A DNA stretch of 33,105 nt, from NCBI GenBank assembly GCA_944327285.1, contig CALVHG010000029.1, forward strand, positions 1-33,105. Direction: 5' to 3'. Position 1 is the stretch's first letter, and each line of letters begins with the position of its first letter. The notes under the pieces are model-generated. The model did not search any database. It saw only the letters and a program-made list of their open reading frames with translations, and had not been told where the DNA came from. This document shows, one piece after another, positions 7,748 through 15,505 of this stretch. The translations under genes and the position numbers were made by a program. The DNA is from an uncultured Desulfovibrio sp. (GTDB lineage Bacteria > Desulfobacterota > Desulfovibrionia > Desulfovibrionales > Desulfovibrionaceae).

Positions 7748-8053
7748 ATGTCCTTCAAGGATATTCTCGATCAACAACGACACGGCATGGAAGCGGCGGC
7801 ATCTACCGGGACCATTGGTCTGCACCTTGTCAGCGGTCCTCTTGTGGGCGTCGCCATAGGCTTCGGTCTGGACAGCTGGCTGGGCATCGGCCCGTGGATG
7901 AAAGTTATTTTTCTTTTTGTGGGTATCGGCGCGGGTTTCCTCAATGTGTATCGGGATTCCCGCCGGTTGCTGCAAAAAATGGCTGCGGAGGACGCCCGGC
8001 GAACCGGCGCGGCCAGGGTCGAAAATACCGACGGAGAGCACAAGGATGCCTAA
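7748..8053 (+). CDS. atpZ: AtpZ/AtpI-like small membrane protein of the ATP synthase operon
   Basis: A 101-residue protein with two predicted membrane helices (about 21-43, GTIGLHLVSGPLVGVAIGFGLDSWLG, and 48-68, MKVIFLFVGIGAGFLNVYRDSRRLL), the hairpin layout of the AtpZ/AtpI-like family (F0F1-ATPase assembly protein family) found in front of Fo genes. Such proteins are thought to help c-ring assembly or Mg2+ handling. The ATG at 7748 follows AAGGAGCCTGC. It overlaps atpI by 8 bases, so the two are translationally linked. Confidence 0.85.
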   Translation: MSFKDILDQQRHGMEAAASTGTIGLHLVSGPLVGVAIGFGLDSWLGIGPWMKVIFLFVGIGAGFLNVYRDSRRLLQKMAAEDARRTGAARVENTDGEHKDA

Positions 8054-8462
8054 TCCCTGCGATGCCTGGTTGCAGCGGCGGGGCATAGCGCATCCGGTAA
8101 TCACGCCAGTGGTCCGAAATGTGCTGCTGATCGCGCTGCTGCTGCTGGCAGTCGGCGCCGCAGCCTGGAACTGGCGTTCCTGGCCTCTGTGGACAGGCGT
8201 CGGGGCAGCCATGTCGGCCTGGATTTTTTGGGGGCTTGCCCGCTTTTTTCTGCGCCGCCCCCTAGGCGAATACAGTACCGCATTTCTGCGCGTGGTGCTG
8301 CTGCGCTTCGGCGCGCGGATGCTGGTGCTTGCGGTGGCGGTCTATGTGGCCCTCGTGGAGTGCGCGGCGCCGCCATTCGCCCTTGTCGGAGGACTGACGG
8401 CAGGTTTTGCCGTCGCCCTGGCGACGTTCGCCGCGACCTCACGGTCGGCGACACGCCGCTGA
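8046..8462 (+). CDS. atpI: ATP synthase subunit I-like membrane protein
   Basis: A 138-residue protein with four likely membrane segments: about 22-41 (VVRNVLLIALLLLAVGAAAW), 46-67, 78-100 (VVLLRFGARMLVLAVAVYVALV) and 105-127. This matches the AtpI (subunit I) group encoded just before subunit a, which acts as an assembly factor for the c ring rather than in catalysis. The start at 8046 overlaps the atpZ stop. The sequence is weakly conserved in this family, so the call rests on topology and position between atpZ and atpB. Confidence 0.75.
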   Translation: MPNPCDAWLQRRGIAHPVITPVVRNVLLIALLLLAVGAAAWNWRSWPLWTGVGAAMSAWIFWGLARFFLRRPLGEYSTAFLRVVLLRFGARMLVLAVAVYVALVECAAPPFALVGGLTAGFAVALATFAATSRSATRR

Positions 8463-8569
8463 CCGACAGCGGGTTCTGACCCGCCGCGGACAGAGGGCAG
8501 CGTTTGGGGGAGCTCAGTTTCACCCATGCTGTAGGTGTACTGGGGATTTAACCGAGGGAGGCTTGACTC

Positions 8570-9274
8570 ATGGCTGGTGGATTGCCGCATCCGGTATTGC
8601 TGTCCACATTCTGCAATATGGATGAAATTGTCATCAATGGACAGACGCTGGAATTCAAGCATGTATTCTACTCGTGGGTGTGCATCGCCCTGCTGGTGGT
8701 GGTTTCTCTTATCGTCCGCCGCCGCTTGAAAATGGTGCCCTCGGGCATGCAGAATTTCTTTGAAACGCTCATCGATACTATCGAGAACTTCATCTGCACG
8801 ACCATGGGCGAAGCAGGCCGCAAGTACGTGGGGCTGCTGACCGGTATCTTCATCTATATCTTCGGCATGAACCTTATGGGTCTTGTGCCGGGCTTTGATG
8901 CGCCGACGGCAAACCTCAACACTACCGTCTGCATGGCCGTCTTTGTCCTGCTGTTCTACAATGCCGTCGGTCTGGCCCGCTGGAAGCATCACTACATCCA
9001 TCACTTCACCGGTCCTTCCAAGGCGTTGATCCCGCTCATGTTCCCGCTGGAAATCGTTTCGCACCTCTCGCGTCCGGTTTCTCTCTCTCTCCGTCTTTTC
9101 GGTAACATCCGCGGTGAAGAAATCGTTATGGTGCTCTTCTTCGTCATGGCGCCCATTCTCGGCACCATCCCGATCTACGCCCTGTTCCTGCTCGGCAAGA
9201 CCATGCAGGCCTTCGTCTTCTTCATGCTGACGATGTTCTACATCAAGGGCGCTCTCGAAGCACCGGAACATTAG
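8570..9274 (+). CDS. atpB: F1Fo ATP synthase subunit a
   Basis: Membrane stator subunit that carries the two proton half-channels. The 234-residue protein has five to six hydrophobic helices. The key motif [14 protein letters not shown] is at about 171-184, with the essential Arg at ~175; other family marks are [12 protein letters not shown] near 98-109 and the final helix [25 protein letters not shown] lies ~9 bases before the ATG. A spacer of 107 bases separates it from atpI and 122 bases separate it from atpE, larger than usual for an atp operon, but I see no terminator in between. Confidence 0.96.
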   Translation: MAGGLPHPVLLSTFCNMDEIVINGQTLEFKHVFYSWVCIALLVVVSLIVRRRLKMVPSGMQNFFETLIDTIENFICTTMGEAGRKYVGLLTGIFIYIFGMNLMGLVPGFDAPTANLNTTVCMAVFVLLFYNAVGLARWKHHYIHHFTGPSKALIPLMFPLEIVSHLSRPVSLSLRLFGNIRGEEIVMVLFFVMAPILGTIPIYALFLLGKTMQAFVFFMLTMFYIKGALEAPEH

Positions 9275-9291
9275 CAGAGCGGCGCGCCTGA

Positions 9292-9720
<429 letters not shown>

Positions 9721-9743
9721 GCAATCTCTCCGCATAGTTTGAA

Positions 9744-9788
9744 AAGAGAGGCGTTCCCTTCAGAGGGGGACGCCTCTCTTCCTTTTTA
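9744..9788 (+). terminator. Rho-independent terminator after atpE
   Basis: AAGAGAGGCGT-TCCC (9744-9758) pairs with GGGGGACGCCTCTCTT (9765-9780), followed by CCTTTTT. It lies 24 bases after the atpE stop and immediately before repeat copy B. Confidence 0.85.
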
Positions 9789-9796
9789 CGGACTTT

Positions 9797-9942
9797 AGAG
9801 CATTTTCAGTTTGAAACGCTGCGCGTTTCAAACCATACGACCTGTCGTTTCGCGGAAAAAGCGCGGCTTTTCCACGCACTTTGGGCCGGACGGCGCAGTG
9901 GCGCCGCCTCGCGTTTCACCTTTCTCAAAGGCAAAACGCTCT
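9797..9942 (-). repeat. 146-bp MITE-like repeat, copy B (full length)
   Basis: Bounded by AGAGCATTT and its counterpart AAACGCTCT. Inside are a TTTGAAACGC/GCGTTTCAAA hairpin, a GGAAAA...TTTTCC hairpin and a GGCGC-rich palindrome. Same length as copies C and D; orientation is opposite to C, D and E. The left end is preceded by T so that TA flanks it; on the right the TA is not kept (CTCTGA). It sits between the atpE terminator and rex. Confidence 0.85.
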
Positions 9943-10301
9943 GAAGCCTGCTCGCAGCAGCTATCGCCTCCGGGCGACGCAACTCCAAAAAAATCTGACT
10001 GCGTAACTTCCGAGCCCCAGCTTGCGGCTCATGCAGATGTCAGCGCAGACAAAAAGACACCCCGCTGACACAAGAAACTCCCACCGATGTCTTTTCCCTT
10101 TTTCCCCGACAGCTTGTGCCTGCGCATGTTCCCGCAAACGTTCCCCCAGGAAGCCCCAAATAACACCTACATGTTATTTTAAGAATTATTCAGGAACAAA
10201 TAGACAAGTCCTCTTGCCATGAATCCCGTTTTCTCGTACTTTCAAAAAAGTAATTTTTCACAAGTCTTCCATCAGCTGGACGGCTGATAAAAGGTGCATT
10301 C
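9943..10301. other. Intergenic region before rex, no gene seen
   Basis: About 360 bases that become AT-rich toward rex. Short reading frames here lack ribosome sites and family features. The rex leader contains a single half-site-like TTCACAA at 10257-10263 but no matching left half. I cannot place a confident promoter. Confidence 0.5.
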
Positions 10302-10949
10302 ATGTTGAATCCTCCCAAAAGCAAACACATTCCGCGCGCCACGATTCAGCGTCTGGCCACGTATGTGCAGGTACTGGAGAATCTGGCGCGGGACGGCGTC
10401 GAGGTTATCTCGTCCAACCCCCTCGCCGAGGCCTGCGGGGTCAACGGTTCACAGGTTCGTAAGGATCTCGCCTATTTTGGTGAATTCGGTATTCGCGGCG
10501 TCGGCTATCATGTTACTTCGCTCATCAGTTCCATTACCTCTGCTCTCGGCGTGGATCGCGAATGGCGCATGGCGGTTGTTGGTATCGGCAACCTCGGTAA
10601 GGCCATTCTCAACCATAGCGAATTCCGGGCCCGCGGTTTCAATATTGTCGGCATCTTCGATTGTGACCCCTTCAAGATAGGCGAAATTGTGCATGGTCTG
10701 GAAGTGCACTGCACCAAGGATCTGCCCGGCATGGTTGCCGAATACGGTATCGAAATCGGCATCATCACAACGCCTCCCGAACGTGCGCAACGCGCGGCCC
10801 AGCATATGATGGATGCCGGCATCACCAGTATCCTTAATTTTGCCCCCGCCCGGATCAAGGTGCCGGATCATGTCAACGTAGAATATGTGGACTTTTTCCA
10901 TCATCTCTATTCGCTGGCATTCAAGCACACCCAGCACCACGCGCAATAG
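10302..10949 (+). CDS. rex: Redox-sensing transcriptional repressor Rex
   Basis: DNA-binding repressor released by NADH. The N-terminal winged helix (about 10-80) contains VNGSQVRKDLAYFGEFGIRGVGY, the Rex recognition-helix signature. The C-terminal Rossmann domain starts at VVGIGNLGKAIL (~90) with the acidic residue in VGIFDCDP; a domain-swapped C-terminal helix ends the protein (YVDFFHHLYSLAF). At 215 residues it has normal length. In Desulfovibrio, Rex has been linked to control of sulfate-reduction and energy genes. Here it lies between the Fo a/c operon and cobS; candidate Rex sites are seen at both atp promoters. Confidence 0.95.
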   Translation: MLNPPKSKHIPRATIQRLATYVQVLENLARDGVEVISSNPLAEACGVNGSQVRKDLAYFGEFGIRGVGYHVTSLISSITSALGVDREWRMAVVGIGNLGKAILNHSEFRARGFNIVGIFDCDPFKIGEIVHGLEVHCTKDLPGMVAEYGIEIGIITTPPERAQRAAQHMMDAGITSILNFAPARIKVPDHVNVEYVDFFHHLYSLAFKHTQHHAQ

Positions 10950-10958
10950 GCCTGCCAT

Positions 10959-11762
10959 ATGGGCATATTTTCTACGGCGTGCGGTTTTCTCCGTGCGCCT
11001 TTTTTACATGGATGCCACGCGCTGGCCTTTCTCAGTCGTCTGAGCCTTATTCCCTGCCGCTCGGAAGAAGAGCTGCGCGCGGCGACCCCCTGGTTTCCGC
11101 TCGCGGGTCTGTTCCTCGGCCTGCTCTGGACGTCTGCCGGTTTTTGTCTTTTCCAGTATCTCGAACAGCTGTCTCGCCTGCCGTCACCCTTTCCCGCGCT
11201 TCTCGCTGCCTGGGGCTGGCTCTGTCTTGCCGTATGGCTGACCCGCGGCCTTCACTGGGACGGCATGGCCGATCTGGGAGACGCTTGCGGCAGCGGCGCT
11301 CAGGAAGAACGCTTCTGGCAGATTCTCCGCGACAGCCGCATGGGCGCCTTTGGCGGTATGAGTCTCTTCATGGGCCTCCTCGGACAGTGGATCTGCATTG
11401 CCGCCCATATGCAGCAGGCGCACTGGCCCGCGCTTATCATCGCGCCGGCATGGGGACGGATAACCTCGCTCTGGCTGGCTGCCACAACGCCGCCTCATGG
11501 CGACGGCATGCTCGGACGACTTGTGTGCGCAAGCATGACGCCGACACGCCTGCGCTGGAGTCTCGTATGGGGAGGACTTCTGGCACTGTCTCTGTTGCCC
11601 TTCGGCATTGCCTGGCAACGCCTCCTCCTTCTTTTCATTGGGCAATGGTTGCTCCATCGCTGGTTCGCCGCTACTGCCCATCGCCACGGCGGCATTTCCG
11701 GAGACTTTTTCGGCGCTTCTATTGAAAGCGCCCAGCTCTGGTTCCTGCTGGCGCTGCTCTAG
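10959..11762 (+). CDS. cobS: Adenosylcobinamide-GDP ribazoletransferase (cobalamin synthase)
   Basis: Membrane enzyme joining adenosylcobinamide-GDP and alpha-ribazole in the last stage of B12 synthesis. Family marks are the acidic GLHWDGMADLGDACGSG near residues 88-104, RDSRMGAFGGMSL after it, and GGISGDFFGA near the C-terminus, with several hydrophobic segments between. The length of 267 residues is normal. It begins 9 bases after the rex stop, so the two are probably co-transcribed, but I see no strong ribosome site in front of the ATG. No other cobalamin genes and no B12 riboswitch are visible nearby. Confidence 0.93.
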   Translation: MGIFSTACGFLRAPFLHGCHALAFLSRLSLIPCRSEEELRAATPWFPLAGLFLGLLWTSAGFCLFQYLEQLSRLPSPFPALLAAWGWLCLAVWLTRGLHWDGMADLGDACGSGAQEERFWQILRDSRMGAFGGMSLFMGLLGQWICIAAHMQQAHWPALIIAPAWGRITSLWLAATTPPHGDGMLGRLVCASMTPTRLRWSLVWGGLLALSLLPFGIAWQRLLLLFIGQWLLHRWFAATAHRHGGISGDFFGASIESAQLWFLLALL

Positions 11763-11782
11763 GCTCGGATTCATTACATTTT

Positions 11783-11880
11783 ATCTTGAGGGGAAAGGGC
11801 CCCCCTTTGCTCTGCCGCCGATGCCCGTGGATTCCGTCGCAATGGCCGCGTCTTTCCCTTCGCACTAAAAGGGGCTGCGC
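11783..11880 (+). repeat. GC-rich stem-loop repeat, third (shorter) copy
   Basis: TTGAGGGGAAAGGGCCCCCCTTTGCTC is an imperfect hairpin, followed by TGCCGCCGATGCCCGT. This matches the start of the composite repeats at 2551-2805 and 30756-30955 (GAGGGGGAAG...CCCCTTTGCTCTGC, CTGTCGATGCCCGT). The rest of the unit has decayed. It follows the cobS stop by about 20 bases and may help end that transcript. Confidence 0.55.
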
Positions 11881-11906
11881 CAGCAACTAACCGGCAATCT
11901 CAGTTT

Positions 11907-12052
11907 AGAGCGTTTCAACTTTGAAAAAGGTGAAACGCGAGGCGGCGGCACAGCGCCGCCCGGCCCAAAGTGAGCGGAAAAACCGCGTTTTTTCCGCGAA
12001 ACGACAGGCCGTATGGTTTGAAATGCACAGCATTTCAAACTAAAAATGCTCT
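11907..12052 (+). repeat. 146-bp MITE-like repeat, copy C (full length)
   Basis: Starts AGAGCGTTTCAACTTTGAAA and ends AAAAATGCTCT; flanked by TA on both sides (tTA-GAGC...GCTC-TAg reading the outer bases). It contains GGCGGCGGCACAGCGCCGCC, GGAAAAACCGCG/CGCGGTTTTTTCC-type and TTTGAAATGC/GCATTTCAAA dyads. Nearly identical to copy D. It lies between cobS and the nitroreductase gene. Confidence 0.88.
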
Positions 12053-12064
12053 AGTATGCTAAAA

Positions 12065-12092
12065 AAGAGCAGAACTCCAAAAGTCTGCTCTT
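12065..12092. other. 9-bp perfect hairpin after copy C
   Basis: AAGAGCAGA (12065-12073) pairs with TCTGCTCTT (12084-12092). The run of A before it would make a T-tract on the minus strand, but there is no minus-strand gene for it to terminate, and on the plus strand no T-tract follows. Role unknown; possibly another degenerate repeat end. The remaining bases up to 12256 hold nothing I can name. Confidence 0.4.
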
Positions 12093-12256
12093 GGAAAACG
12101 CTCTTGAAAAAAGCCGGACATTCATGTTGTTACGGCGACGGAAAACAATCTTTCACCGACTAACCATGCCGCGATGCCGTGCATCGGAAGGCAGTTATCA
12201 GGCAAGCCCCCTGACCGTCAGGGACAGACAGAACAACTACCTTTCAGGAGGAGTCT

Positions 12257-12844
12257 ATGACCGACTTCAGAACGCTAGTAGAGCAGGCCCGCTCCTGCCG
12301 TCGCTTTGTGGAAAAAGAGCCGCTGACCATGACAGATCTGGAATGGCTCATCGACTGCGCCCGCCTGACGCCCTGCGCCCGTAATCAGCAGACCTTGCGT
12401 TATTCGCTGGTTACGCAGGGCAAAATCTGCGATGCTCTTTTTGCAAAAACGACCTGGGCCGGAGCCCTCAAAGACTGGGGCGGCCCCCATCCCGGCGAAC
12501 GCCCCACGGCTTTCATCGTCATCAGTCTGCCCGGCAATGCCGGACATCTGACCTGGGTAGATCTGGGCATCGCAGCCCAAACCATACAGCTGGCTGCAAC
12601 GAGCCGCGCATGGGGATGCTGCATTCTTGCCAGCTTTGATGTCGAAAACTGCCGGACGCACTGCCGTATCCCCGAAGAACTGGCCCCCCGGCTGATACTC
12701 GGACTCGGCAAAGCTGCTGAAACACGCGTTGTCGCCCCCGTCCCCGCTGACGGACGGCTTGCCTACTGGCGCGATGCCGACAATGTTCATCACGTCCCCA
12801 AACTTTCCCTCGACGAACTGGTAATAGGTCGTTTCCAGGAATAA
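12257..12844 (+). CDS. Nitroreductase family protein (FMN-dependent)
   Basis: A 195-residue protein of the nitroreductase fold. SCRRF at about 13-17 is the FMN-phosphate contact region seen as S/xxRR/SxR in the family, followed by LIDCARLTPCARNQQTLRY, equivalent to the A..APS..N.QPW block. Later segments WVDLGIAAQTIQLAATSRAWGCC and LILGLGKAAE match the dimer helix and the ILxLGxP region. Substrate unknown; such enzymes reduce quinones, flavins or nitro compounds with NAD(P)H. CAGGAGGAG precedes the ATG. It is unusually Cys-rich for the family (about seven Cys), which may suit an anaerobe. It stands alone. Confidence 0.85.
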   Translation: MTDFRTLVEQARSCRRFVEKEPLTMTDLEWLIDCARLTPCARNQQTLRYSLVTQGKICDALFAKTTWAGALKDWGGPHPGERPTAFIVISLPGNAGHLTWVDLGIAAQTIQLAATSRAWGCCILASFDVENCRTHCRIPEELAPRLILGLGKAAETRVVAPVPADGRLAYWRDADNVHHVPKLSLDELVIGRFQE

Positions 12845-12904
12845 CGCCCATTCAGACTGCGCTCTGCGCGGCAGGCCGGTCTGCCACTTCAACGACAGAT
12901 GCAA

Positions 12905-12932
12905 AAAGGGGGAAGGTTTCCCTTCCCCCTTG
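12905..12932 (-). terminator. Terminator between convergent genes
   Basis: AAGGGGGAAGG (12906-12916) pairs with CCTTCCCCCTT (12921-12931). On the minus strand it is followed by TTTTTGC, so it best terminates the unknown gene at 12951-13385; on the plus strand the hairpin may also serve the nitroreductase gene but has no T-tract. Confidence 0.7.
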
Positions 12933-12950
12933 CACAGAATCATCCGAATA

Positions 12951-13385
12951 TCAGGCTCCGGCCTCCGGAACCCGCTCTGGAAAGAGTTCCGCCTTCACGA
13001 TCTGCCGCACTTCAAGCGGTAAAATCATGGCAGCCTTGCGACATACCTCCAACGCAATACGCCGGTACTCTGCCTCGATGAGGCGCTGCTGCTGCTCCGG
13101 GCAAAAAGCAAGCGCCCGCTGTTCGATCGCAGCCTTCAGCCGCAGCAACTCATCCGCCACACTGCCGAGACTTTCCTCAAAAGGATGCATCAGCAGAAAT
13201 TTTTCCACCGTGGCGGCAGGAAGCAGCGCCGCGCAGTCGTTATGGTGCAGGCGTTGAGGTTGCCCCCCCGCGTCAACATGGAGGATGTCCCCAAGATACC
13301 CGGCAGACATGCGCACAGCTTTGTAGCGCATCATCAGCAGCATGGCGGAACCAAGGCCCAGAGCAGCACAAGACGTCTTCTGCAT
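12951..13385 (-). CDS. Protein of unknown function
   Basis: A 144-residue product I do not recognise. It has a moderately hydrophobic N-terminus (CAALGLGSAMLLMMRY), too short and irregular for a confident membrane helix, and then a mostly helical, charged region (EESLGSVADELLRLKAAIEQRALAFCPEQQQRLIEAEYRRIALEVCRKAAMI) that could form a coiled coil. The gene looks real: GGGAGGA precedes the ATG at good spacing, codon use resembles its neighbours, and a terminator follows. It is divergent from the tmRNA gene and convergent with the nitroreductase gene, so context gives no function. Confidence 0.65.
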   Translation of the reverse strand: MQKTSCAALGLGSAMLLMMRYKAVRMSAGYLGDILHVDAGGQPQRLHHNDCAALLPAATVEKFLLMHPFEESLGSVADELLRLKAAIEQRALAFCPEQQQRLIEAEYRRIALEVCRKAAMILPLEVRQIVKAELFPERVPEAGA

Positions 13386-13491
13386 ACATTCCTCCCTGAA
13401 TGTTGTGCCCTGCAGACACCTGCCGAGAACTCATTCAAGCCTATCGGCTCTCCAGAGACAATCTTTAGACTTTTTCGCAAAATATTCTTAC

Positions 13492-13520
13492 TTGCCAAAG
13501 ATCACGTATGCGGTTATTAA
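13492..13520 (+). promoter_or_regulatory. Candidate promoter of ssrA
   Basis: TTGCCA (13492-13497), a 17-base spacer, then TATTAA (13515-13520). Transcription would start near 13527, giving a short leader removed by RNase P at the tmRNA 5' end (13561). Confidence 0.5.
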
Positions 13521-13560
13521 ACAGCAGATAACGAACGGCATGCATACGCAGGCCGATTTC

Positions 13561-13940
13561 GGGGGCGCACTGGTTTCGACGGGGATGTGGAAGCCGATGC
13601 GGCAGGCCGAGGCGCCGCTGGCCTCGTAAAAAGCGGCAACAAAGTAATTGCCAACAACGATTACGAATACGCTTGCGCTGCCTAATGCGGCAAAGCACCT
13701 GACCGCATAGACGGTCACGTCGGAAGGGCTGACGCCTGATATGTTTTTCCGGCGACATTTTATCAGGCTGGCGAGGTTCGGCGTCCGCCGGGAGGCTCGC
13801 GAGGATTGTTTCCGGCGGACTGGTTGTGCTGCGCCCGGGCGGAGGTTACCGGCACAACGAGATATAAGTCCGTCCTAAGCCTGTAGAAGCTTCGCGTGGA
13901 ATGTTCTCGGACGGGGGTTCAACTCCCCCCGCCTCCACCA
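13561..13940 (+). ncRNA. ssrA: Transfer-messenger RNA (tmRNA)
   Basis: Rescues stalled ribosomes and tags the nascent chain for degradation. The 5' end GGGGGCGCACTGGTTTCGACGGGGATG is the classical one-piece tmRNA start, and the 3' end CGCCTCCACCA pairs with the first seven bases (one G-U) and encodes CCA. The T arm is GGGGGTTCAACTCCCCC. The tag frame runs from the resume codon GCC at 13650 to the TAA ending at 13685 and encodes ANNDYEYACAA. A terminator follows at 13953. The tag closely resembles Desulfovibrio tags but has Cys before the final AA. The 3' end borders an AT-rich islet, a common integration position. Confidence 0.97.
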
Positions 13941-13952
13941 GCCAGAACGTCA

Positions 13953-13995
13953 AAAAGTCCGCAGGGCCTTGCGCCCCGCGGACTTTTCTTTTTTA
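13953..13995 (+). terminator. Rho-independent terminator of ssrA
   Basis: AAAAGTCCGCAGGGC (13953-13967) pairs with GCCCCGCGGACTTTT (13973-13987) with one mismatch, followed by CTTTTTT. Confidence 0.9.
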
Positions 13996-14301
13996 TCGTA
14001 TTGCACAGAAAAAGCTCTTGATATCTTCACCATACTATACTGTTATTATTAATAATTTCCAAAGTTCTATTCGATATTGACCTCCCACCACACAAAGAAT
14101 CCCCTCATCTCTTCTGCCCAGCAGCCTTCGCAAGTATCATAAAAATTTCTTACGAAAGGCTTATTCTCGCCCATAGTTACTATAACACATTGAAAAAAAA
14201 CAGGATATCTACAAAGAATCCATAAATCTAAAAAATTCTTCAACCATAATATTGACATCATGTCATTTTATAGGCACAAAAAAAATCACGGAGGTTGCGC
14301 T
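13996..14301. other. AT-rich intergenic stretch between ssrA and the islet gene
   Basis: About 300 bases, clearly more AT-rich than the genes around it. A 64-codon minus-strand frame lies here but has no ribosome site. Near the right end is the perfect dyad described separately. Confidence 0.5.
14253..14265. promoter_or_regulatory. Perfect dyad TGACAT-C-ATGTCA, candidate operator
   Basis: Two perfect 6-base arms around one base, 36 bases before the ATG of the ribbon-helix-helix-like protein gene. Such proteins usually bind short dyads of this kind at their own promoter, so autoregulation is a fair inference. Confidence 0.4.
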
Positions 14302-14916
14302 ATGAAATCTAATCAAGAGCCTACAGATCTTATTAACACCAAAGTCCTTGATATCTTAGGAGCTAAAAAAGAACAAATAAGCAAAACTATGTTTAAACTC
14401 TCGCCTCAATGGAATAATTTTTTAAGGAAACTCGCCAAAAGTTCGAAACTAACCTTGCGCGATTTCCTTGATACCCTTGCCTCGATTGCCGAACAAGCTC
14501 ATAGGGAAAATACACTTCCCGACTTTCCTCCAATCCAAGACGGTATTCGAATGAGTTTCAGTATCAGCAACAAAGCAAAAGAAATTTTTACGCATATATC
14601 TCATGAACGAAGGATATCAAGAGATTGCCTTATACATAGCACTCTTCTTTATATAGCCAATGAAATTAAAAAGAATAATCTAACAAACGAAGAAAAAATC
14701 CACTATGCAAAAATACTAATTAATGCTAGAGACAAAATGATTTCTATATTAACTTCGCATGAAGTTTCTCAAGCAATAGAAAAGCTATCATCAAGCGGAG
14801 ATCAAAAATTTGAAAAGTACAATGAAATATTGACACACATTGATCAGCTACACGAATTAGATTTAGAAGAATATATAGAGAGCAAAAACAACACGCAGCA
14901 AAATAACAACAAATAA
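14302..14916 (+). CDS. Unknown islet protein with two ribbon-helix-helix-like repeats
   Basis: A 204-residue protein from AT-rich DNA. Two segments share the same layout: residues 30-54 (MFKLSPQWNNFLRKLAK...LRD) and 84-108 (MSFSISNKAKEIFTHI...SRD). In each, a short alternating strand is followed by a helix, a polar turn, then RD[FC]L starting a second helix; the distance from Met to Arg-Asp is identical (23 residues). That is the pattern of MetJ/Arc-type ribbon-helix-helix units. The C-terminal third is charged and helical (EKLSSSGDQKFEKYNEILTHIDQLHELDLEEYIES). The ATG at 14302 is preceded by GGAGG; an upstream ATG at 14260 is rejected. A DNA-binding or antitoxin-like role is inference; no toxin is recognised. 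Confidence 0.6.
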   Translation: MKSNQEPTDLINTKVLDILGAKKEQISKTMFKLSPQWNNFLRKLAKSSKLTLRDFLDTLASIAEQAHRENTLPDFPPIQDGIRMSFSISNKAKEIFTHISHERRISRDCLIHSTLLYIANEIKKNNLTNEEKIHYAKILINARDKMISILTSHEVSQAIEKLSSSGDQKFEKYNEILTHIDQLHELDLEEYIESKNNTQQNNNK

Positions 14917-14988
14917 ATTGGCATGCTTTTTATTTTCATCGCACCAGAAAGATTGTTTTATCCAATGATAAACAAACATGCTTTCTGT

Positions 14989-15001
14989 CTCATAGCATGA
15001 G
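14989..15001. promoter_or_regulatory. Dyad CTCAT-AGC-ATGAG before the second islet gene
   Basis: Perfect 5-base arms around three bases, 62 bases before the ATG at 15064. A second dyad, ATGGT (15013-15017) with ACCAT (15027-15031), encloses the -10-like TATAAA. Both could be operators; short arms in AT-rich DNA make chance possible. Confidence 0.25.
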
Positions 15002-15063
15002 TGCCATTTCATATGGTATAAATTAAACCATTCTAGAACAGCAATTCAATTTAGGAGGTCACA

Positions 15064-15459
15064 ATGTTTATACTTACAACACTAGACAACAACTACAAAA
15101 GAGTCTGGGAGCAAGAAGGAAAAGGTAAAGCAACATTCAGTTCACAATATGAATTGCCCACTGTAAAAAGAATCCAAACACTGCTGCCAAACACTGTATA
15201 TGCGATTGGAATTTATAGAAATCTAAGATCAGAAAGACAAAATATAGAACCTTCATTGCTTATTATAAAATCTATAAACTTTATCCATCTAAACAGAAAC
15301 AATCACGATATTGAAATTACATTTGATTTTGCAAAAAAACTACCAAAGCATCTAGATTATATTATAGACAAAATTAAACAAAAAACAACACCACTCATTT
15401 TTCAAGTCAGGGGCAGCAATATAGAATTAATAAAAAATGCGCTTAGACAACCAGCATAA
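15064..15459 (+). CDS. Unknown AT-rich islet protein
   Basis: A 131-residue product with no family I can name. It looks globular and strand-rich in the middle (NTVYAIGIYRN..., EPSLLIIKSINFIHLNRNNHDIEITFDF), basic overall, with helices near the C-terminus (KHLDYIIDKIKQK). It has no signal peptide and no membrane helix. TTAGGAGGTCACA gives a textbook ribosome site. Codon use and base composition match the neighbouring islet gene and not the rest of the window, which suggests transfer. The frame ends where GC-rich sequence resumes, so truncation of a longer protein by the islet boundary is possible. Confidence 0.6.
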   Translation: MFILTTLDNNYKRVWEQEGKGKATFSSQYELPTVKRIQTLLPNTVYAIGIYRNLRSERQNIEPSLLIIKSINFIHLNRNNHDIEITFDFAKKLPKHLDYIIDKIKQKTTPLIFQVRGSNIELIKNALRQPA

Positions 15460-15505
15460 ACATTCTTCTCAAGAGTGCTGCCCCGACATAAAGTCAAGAG
15501 TCCGC

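Noticed and set aside
10246..10263. A Rex operator in front of rex itself
   Set aside because: Only the right half (CACAA) is present; the left half at the required distance matches one base in five.
14067..14261. A 64-codon minus-strand frame in the AT-rich stretch behind ssrA
   Set aside because: No ribosome site, no recognisable domain, and AT-rich DNA there is full of stops; too weak to call, though an eroded gene fragment cannot be excluded.
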